From the NCBI GenBank assembly GCA_018069525.1, contig JAGPUQ010000008.1, forward strand, positions 124,001-188,000: a DNA stretch of 64,000 bases, in the 5' to 3' direction. This document shows positions 59,872-64,000 of this stretch, piece after piece. Below the pieces are notes generated by a model. That model made no database searches, had not been told where the DNA came from, and worked only from the letters and a program-made list of their open reading frames with translations. The translations under genes and the position numbers were made by a program. The DNA comes from Porticoccaceae bacterium (GTDB lineage: Bacteria > Pseudomonadota > Gammaproteobacteria > Pseudomonadales > Porticoccaceae). How positions within the stretch are numbered: the stretch's first letter is position 1; each line of letters starts with the position of its first letter.

Positions 59872-62001
59872 ATGTCTGTAGAGAAGGTCGAAAAAAACAG
59901 TAATTTGACCGGGTTATTACTGTTGCTGGTCGGGGTGCTGGCCGGCTCCTACTGGTGGCTCGATGACAAGGGTGTCACCGTCTCGAAACAGGTTGAGATA
60001 GTCGGTGACTGGTTGTCGGGTGAACGTACGATAGAAAATTTACTTCAGCAATCCCTACCGTCGGTCCCGGTGGTAGACCCGGGTCATACACAGATTGAGC
60101 AGGTGGAGTTGGTCGATGTTAATTTTTGGGAAGCGCGTATAAAAACCGTCTATAGCCTGCAACCGAAACATCGACAGGGTTATGTGGCTTTTAATATGGT
60201 GGGTCAGCCGTGGAGCCATACCATTGGTCTGGTGACGGTTCCGGGCACACATACAGGTGAGGCCTTGCTGGGTCGCAACGTGGGCCGAGAAGATGCCTAC
60301 CAAGTAACTAAAATACATGGCCGTATGTACGACCCCTACCGGAACGATCGCGCCTACTTTGAACAGGATTATGATGTTGCCTTAAGTTGGCCGAGTGAAG
60401 CTAGTTTAAATATTACACGTGGCCTGGATTACCGAAAATTTATGGATATTAAGCGGGTCTATGTGTATCGCAATGTGCCTCGGTATATCGAATTTGCTGA
60501 ACATCTAGTGGAAGCGGGTTTTCTTGCCGAGCGCATAGACATGCAACTGGGCGTCTGCGGGAGTTGTGCGGCCAGTCTTATTTTTGGTCAGGATGTATCT
60601 GTGGACGCGGTGCAAACGGTGTTGCGGACTCTACAGCGACAAAAATATCCCATTGATCGGGTGGAGTTAAGTGCTAAGAAGCGGGATGTTGGCGTGATCC
60701 GCATTGGGCAAACGCCCAATGATGCGGCTTTGCCGCTATGGGGTAAGGTCGATGAATTACTGGCTCCGGGAATTACCGAAGACCAATTTTTTGCCACCCT
60801 CGGTTTTGAAAAGGAAACCGACCACAGTCGTGCCGTCGCCTTGCACAAAAAAGCGAAAAATCTGATTGATAATTACAATCACAAAAATAAAAAAATGACG
60901 GAAGCGCGGAACCTGCTCGATCAAGCTCAGAATTTGGATGGCGACTACATGCCGATTTATATTGAGCTCAGTCGGTATTTGATGCGAGGCGGCTTCGGAT
61001 TTAGTGAATTTAGGCCAACTGAGCAGGGCTACAAAGCGAAAGCTGTATTGGAAAATGCTCTAAAACTTGATCCCGAATACAGTCACGCCTATGTGCTGCT
61101 GGGTTACGTGCAGACGGCCTTGAACGAATTCGATGATGCACTGGCGTCTTTTGATAAAGCAGAGGAGTTAAGTGCCAGCAGTATGTGGCTGTATAACAAC
61201 AAGGCGTTTTGGTACCAGAGCCAGGATGATGAAGACAAGGCACTGGCAGAACAGGCAAAGGTGCTCGCACACGTGGTGGATGGCAGCGACAATGATCGGG
61301 CACTCAAAGGTGGTTTGGGAAAACTCGCTGCGATGTATGTTCGATTAGATAGATTTGACGATGCACGGGTGGTTTTCGAGCGCCACCATAAAGATTTCCC
61401 CGGTGATATGAGAGGCCTGGAAAAGTATCTGACCTTTTTGTTGGCGCACACTACCGATACGCCGCGGATCGAACAATTATTTCAGGTCGTAAAACAGAGA
61501 AATTGTTATTGTTATCCAAAAGTGACGGCGATGATTGGAGTGATGAGGGCGGCTGAAAAAGTGGATGTCTCCCCCAAGGAAGTGGTTAAAGGCCTGATTT
61601 CGGCGCAGTCCACTAAAAGCTCTTTTAGTGAAGTGATTGCGCAGTTGGGGCGCGGCAAGGAAGGTAAGAGGGCGCTGGATAAATTATTTGCATCCGAGCT
61701 GGAAATGGCTCAAATAGAGTCCACTGAGTCGGTGTTGTTTTCTCTGTTGGGCAGTAAAGATTATGAAACCATCAAGTTCTTCCTGAAATACGGCGCGAAC
61801 CCCAATAAAATAGATCGACGTTCCGGCATGTCTCCGATAATACATGCGGTGTTAATGGCTGATTCCGAGTTGGTCAAACTGCTGCTGATTTACGGAGCCG
61901 ATCCAGCGTTGGAAGGTTCCGGTGGGTATTCTGCCTATGATTTGGCGCGAGATATGGATCAGAAAGAAGTAGTAGATATTATCACTGGCAAGCAAATCTG
62001 A
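59872..62001 (+). CDS. Membrane-anchored TPR and ankyrin-repeat protein
   Basis: 709 residues. N-terminal membrane anchor (LTGLLLLLVGVLAGSYWWL), a central region of about 250 residues without recognised domain, TPR-like repeats from about residue 330 to 490 (e.g. AKAVLENALKLDPEYSHAYVLLGYVQTAL), and C-terminal ankyrin repeats (YETIKFFLKYGANPNKIDRRSGMSPIIHAVLM and LVKLLLIYGADP). Presumably a scaffold in the periplasm or at the membrane. A CGSCAAS pair and CYCY occur in the middle. No operon partner. Confidence 0.82.
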   Translation: MSVEKVEKNSNLTGLLLLLVGVLAGSYWWLDDKGVTVSKQVEIVGDWLSGERTIENLLQQSLPSVPVVDPGHTQIEQVELVDVNFWEARIKTVYSLQPKHRQGYVAFNMVGQPWSHTIGLVTVPGTHTGEALLGRNVGREDAYQVTKIHGRMYDPYRNDRAYFEQDYDVALSWPSEASLNITRGLDYRKFMDIKRVYVYRNVPRYIEFAEHLVEAGFLAERIDMQLGVCGSCAASLIFGQDVSVDAVQTVLRTLQRQKYPIDRVELSAKKRDVGVIRIGQTPNDAALPLWGKVDELLAPGITEDQFFATLGFEKETDHSRAVALHKKAKNLIDNYNHKNKKMTEARNLLDQAQNLDGDYMPIYIELSRYLMRGGFGFSEFRPTEQGYKAKAVLENALKLDPEYSHAYVLLGYVQTALNEFDDALASFDKAEELSASSMWLYNNKAFWYQSQDDEDKALAEQAKVLAHVVDGSDNDRALKGGLGKLAAMYVRLDRFDDARVVFERHHKDFPGDMRGLEKYLTFLLAHTTDTPRIEQLFQVVKQRNCYCYPKVTAMIGVMRAAEKVDVSPKEVVKGLISAQSTKSSFSEVIAQLGRGKEGKRALDKLFASELEMAQIESTESVLFSLLGSKDYETIKFFLKYGANPNKIDRRSGMSPIIHAVLMADSELVKLLLIYGADPALEGSGGYSAYDLARDMDQKEVVDIITGKQI

Positions 62002-62140
62002 ATGTGCAGCTAAAGGAGTATTAGCTTTGGCGCGACTATTTTAGTAAAACCATGACGAGCCGGTCGAAGATGTGTCGTCTCATGGGCAAGCCAATTTGAT
62101 ATCATGCTCGACCTGACAAGGCATGAGTGTGGAGAGGTCA

Positions 62141-62746
62141 ATGCAAGCTAAAGGTAGGCTGTTACTGGTGCGCCATGGCCAGACGGCAGCTAATGTGGAT
62201 AAGGTCTGGCATGGCCATACCGATACGCAGTTGAACCCTACGGGTCAGCAGCAAACGGTAAAGCTGGGAGAGTACTTTCACAACTATATGCCGGAAATCC
62301 ACGCCATTTACTCCAGTCCCTTAGAGCGCGCCAGACACACCGCCGAGCAGATTGCCGGAGCGGGCGGCCATAGCATCAATATTGATCCGCGTTTGGTGGA
62401 GTTCGGTATTGGTGAGTGGGAGGGCCGAAGTTTTGATGATCTTAAAAATGAGACGGATTTCGTGGATCGAATGATGACCGACGAGCATCATCGCGCACCG
62501 GGCGGTGAAACTCGCTACGAGGTAACGCAGCGGTTTTTAACGGCGGTTGAGGGTTTCTGGCACAGTCATAGCAATGAAAATGTAGTGGTGGTCGCCCACG
62601 GTTTGGCTATTGCGTTTACGCTGTCGCATCTGATAGAAAACGATACCGCTAAGTGGCAGGACTACCTGGTGAGCAATACCGGGGTGACTGAGGTTTGTTT
62701 GAATCAGAAAGAAATTATTAGCCTTGGTCGCACGGATCATCTGTAA
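62141..62746 (+). CDS. Histidine phosphatase family (phosphoglycerate mutase-like) protein
   Basis: About 201 residues. Catalytic LLLVRHGQTAANVDKVWHG (His of RHG), SSPLERARHTAEQIAG, EFGIGEWEGRSFDDL and VVVAHGLAIAFTL. Substrate unknown; CobC/PhoE-like phosphatases are closest in pattern. ATG 62141 has GGAGAGG upstream and is preferred over ATG 62123. Confidence 0.9.
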   Translation: MQAKGRLLLVRHGQTAANVDKVWHGHTDTQLNPTGQQQTVKLGEYFHNYMPEIHAIYSSPLERARHTAEQIAGAGGHSINIDPRLVEFGIGEWEGRSFDDLKNETDFVDRMMTDEHHRAPGGETRYEVTQRFLTAVEGFWHSHSNENVVVVAHGLAIAFTLSHLIENDTAKWQDYLVSNTGVTEVCLNQKEIISLGRTDHL

Positions 62747-62830
62747 CGAAATTATTTTATTTATTATTATTTCCGGCTTGAGATAAAGGTGCTTTTTCGC
62801 TGAATCTTATCCCCGAAGTGGAGCTTTTGC

Positions 62831-63313
62831 ATGAAAATTGAAAACGACAAAGTGGTCACCTTTTATTATTCGTTAAAGGATGACGCGGGTGAAACGCTCG
62901 AAAACCTACGGGAGGGCGACCCTAAAGCGTATTTGCATGGCCGTCGCAATATGATGCCGGCGCTGGAAAAAGAATTTTCTGGCCGCGAAGCGGGCGATAC
63001 CTTTGTGGCAACGCTTGCGCCGGAACAAGCCTACGGCATGCGTAGGGAAGTAGATGTGGTTCGCGTACCGGTGAAGCACTTGCTCACCAAAGGTAAATTG
63101 AAACCCGGCATGGTGGTAAGTATTAATTCCCACGATGGTGCACAGCAGGCCACAGTGGTTAAGGTCGGAAAATTTAATGTGGATGTAGACAGTAATCATC
63201 CATTGGCGGGAAAAACTCTGACCTTTGATGTGGAGATTGTCGAGGTGCGCGATGCTTCGGCCGAAGAATTAAGTCACGGGCATTCCCATGGCGCTGGAGG
63301 GCATCAGCATTAA
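62831..63313 (+). CDS. slyD: FKBP-type peptidyl-prolyl isomerase SlyD
   Basis: 160 residues: FKBP domain with insert-in-flap (VVTFYYSLKDDAGETLENL, then AYLHGRRNMMPALEKEFSGREAGDTF, TLTFDVEIVEVRDAS) and a short metal-binding tail HGHSHGAGGHQH. Combines isomerase and chaperone activity and nickel handling. The tail is shorter than in E. coli SlyD. Confidence 0.95.
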   Translation: MKIENDKVVTFYYSLKDDAGETLENLREGDPKAYLHGRRNMMPALEKEFSGREAGDTFVATLAPEQAYGMRREVDVVRVPVKHLLTKGKLKPGMVVSINSHDGAQQATVVKVGKFNVDVDSNHPLAGKTLTFDVEIVEVRDASAEELSHGHSHGAGGHQH

Positions 63314-63355
63314 GAACAGAGCGTAAATCTACAAAGTATTTAGCGAGACAGTAAG

Positions 63356-63637
63356 ATGTTAGACGTGAATGAGTATTTTGATGGCAAGGTAAAGTCGATT
63401 GGTTTTCAAGCCGAGACTCTTCCTGCCACAGTAGGCGTGATGGCCCCGGGGAATTACACCTTTGGCACCAGTGAGCACGAAACTATGACGGTGGTGAGTG
63501 GCGCGCTGACTGTAAAATTACCAGATCAGGACGACTGGCAAACCTTTAATGCCGGTGAGGTATTTAAAGTAGAAGCCAAACAAAGTTTTGAGCTGCAAGT
63601 GGCCGTCTTCACGGCGTACTTGTGTGTTTATGGTTGA
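63356..63637 (+). CDS. ppnP: Pyrimidine/purine nucleoside phosphorylase PpnP
   Basis: 93-residue cupin-fold protein (formerly YaiE/UPF0345). [42 protein letters not shown], then [19 protein letters not shown]. Splits nucleosides to base and ribose-1-phosphate. Follows slyD by 42 bp and may be co-transcribed. Confidence 0.94.
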   Translation: MLDVNEYFDGKVKSIGFQAETLPATVGVMAPGNYTFGTSEHETMTVVSGALTVKLPDQDDWQTFNAGEVFKVEAKQSFELQVAVFTAYLCVYG

Positions 63638-63750
63638 GAGTTTGGAATTAGGCTTGAACCGGAATTTATGTTTGGTCTGGTACTTAAGACGGGTTCCAAT
63701 CGTCACACCTAGCAGGGATCAATCACGTTTTCTGTCATAACTGAATTAGG

Positions 63751-63783
63751 TTTACCGAGCGCACGTACTGTGCGCTCGGTAAA
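63751..63783. terminator. Strong hairpin between convergent genes
   Basis: Arms TTTACCGAGCGCACG and TGTGCGCTCGGTAAA around TAC, a 15-bp stem with one mispair near the loop. It lies between ppnP (+) and the TonB-dependent receptor gene (-). No long T run follows, so it may be a bidirectional structure or weak terminator. Confidence 0.7.
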
Positions 63784-63812
63784 CAGTGCCGCTAGGAAAA
63801 CTTGCAGTTAAT

Positions 63813-64000
63813 CTAAAAACTTAGTCGCAGCCCCGCTTCAAGGGTGCGTCCGGGTGCCGGGGCAAAGTCTTTAATAAACGATGTGTGGTGTCGTTGCTCA
63901 TCGTCAGTGAGATTGCGGCCAACAATAAAGAGGCTGACCTGCGAATTGTTGAACTGCATATCAAGGCTAATATGGGCGCGCAGATCATTGTAGGCCGATG
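63813..64000 (-). CDS. TonB-dependent receptor, C-terminal end (truncated by window)
   Basis: The final 61 codons of an outer-membrane receptor on the minus strand: SLFIVGRNLTDDEQRHHTSF and FAPAPGRTLEAGLRLSF-stop. The GRNLTD segment and terminal phenylalanine are typical of TonB-dependent receptor barrels. The start lies beyond the window, so the substrate cannot be assigned. Confidence 0.9.
   Translation of the reverse strand, partial: SAYNDLRAHISLDMQFNNSQVSLFIVGRNLTDDEQRHHTSFIKDFAPAPGRTLEAGLRLSF

Overview
The window reads as chromosomal DNA of a Gram-negative gammaproteobacterium, probably a marine one. The evidence is the cell-elongation and lipoate cluster proA-nadD-rsfS-rlmH-mrdA-rodA-mltB-rlpA-dacA-ybeD-lipB-lipA, outer-membrane proteins (porin, TonB-dependent receptor end), an NhaD Na+/H+ antiporter, a Baeyer-Villiger-type monooxygenase and a steroid-dehydrogenase-like flavoprotein. 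Order Cellvibrionales or a relative is my guess, not a demonstrated placement. No rRNA, tRNA, CRISPR array or intact transposase was recognised.

Layout. 1-3.2 kb: end of an NAD-linked formate dehydrogenase operon (fdsA partial, fdsC/fdhD, fdsD). 3.3-4.9 kb: a YefM-YoeB toxin-antitoxin pair and a pirin. 4.9-10 kb: two small unknown membrane proteins and a 1406-residue unknown membrane protein on the minus strand. 10-18 kb: assorted envelope and metabolic genes (DUF4197, Rdx, MMPL-family RND exporter, hydrolase, DUF2937, MAPEG, LON-domain, MaoC). 18-29.8 kb: the housekeeping cluster for proline, NAD, ribosome maturation, peptidoglycan elongation and lipoate. 29.9-35.2 kb: flavoprotein, DUF1244, a small lytic-transglycosylase-like lipoprotein and a Lon-like AAA protease. 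35.2-46.5 kb: an accessory island holding three Fic/Doc-domain genes, a degraded type I restriction gene, an ABC-three-component (ABC-3C) defence system, an HNH nuclease, a Phd/RelE-type pair, a wHTH-MNT/HEPN pair, gene fragments and REP-like palindromes. 46.5-64 kb: NhaD, monooxygenase, M50 protease, FKBP, YchJ, SelO, HipBA, NYN protein, porin, parvulin, a TPR/ankyrin protein, a histidine phosphatase, SlyD, PpnP and the tail of a TonB-dependent receptor.

Two patterns stand out. First, three unrelated host genes (fdsD, the Lon-like protease gene and nhaD) each have a second copy of part of their 3' region lying downstream in the same orientation, and in every case what lies between the intact gene and the partial copy is one or more toxin-type modules (YefM-YoeB; Fic; Fic + Phd/RelE + MNT/HEPN). 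That is the geometry left by single-crossover integration of a segment [gene 3' end + toxin module], and it suggests a common route of toxin-module capture. Second, degenerate tandem arrays with a 15-bp period recur throughout. Several begin exactly at a gene's stop codon (proA, rlmH, mltB, the M50 protease gene, and a 13-bp version at ychJ). Others lie inside genes as pentapeptide repeats (MltB signal peptide, RlpA linker, MMPL periplasmic loop, YchJ). The unit sequences are unrelated to each other, so this looks like a process acting on local sequence rather than spread of one repeat family.
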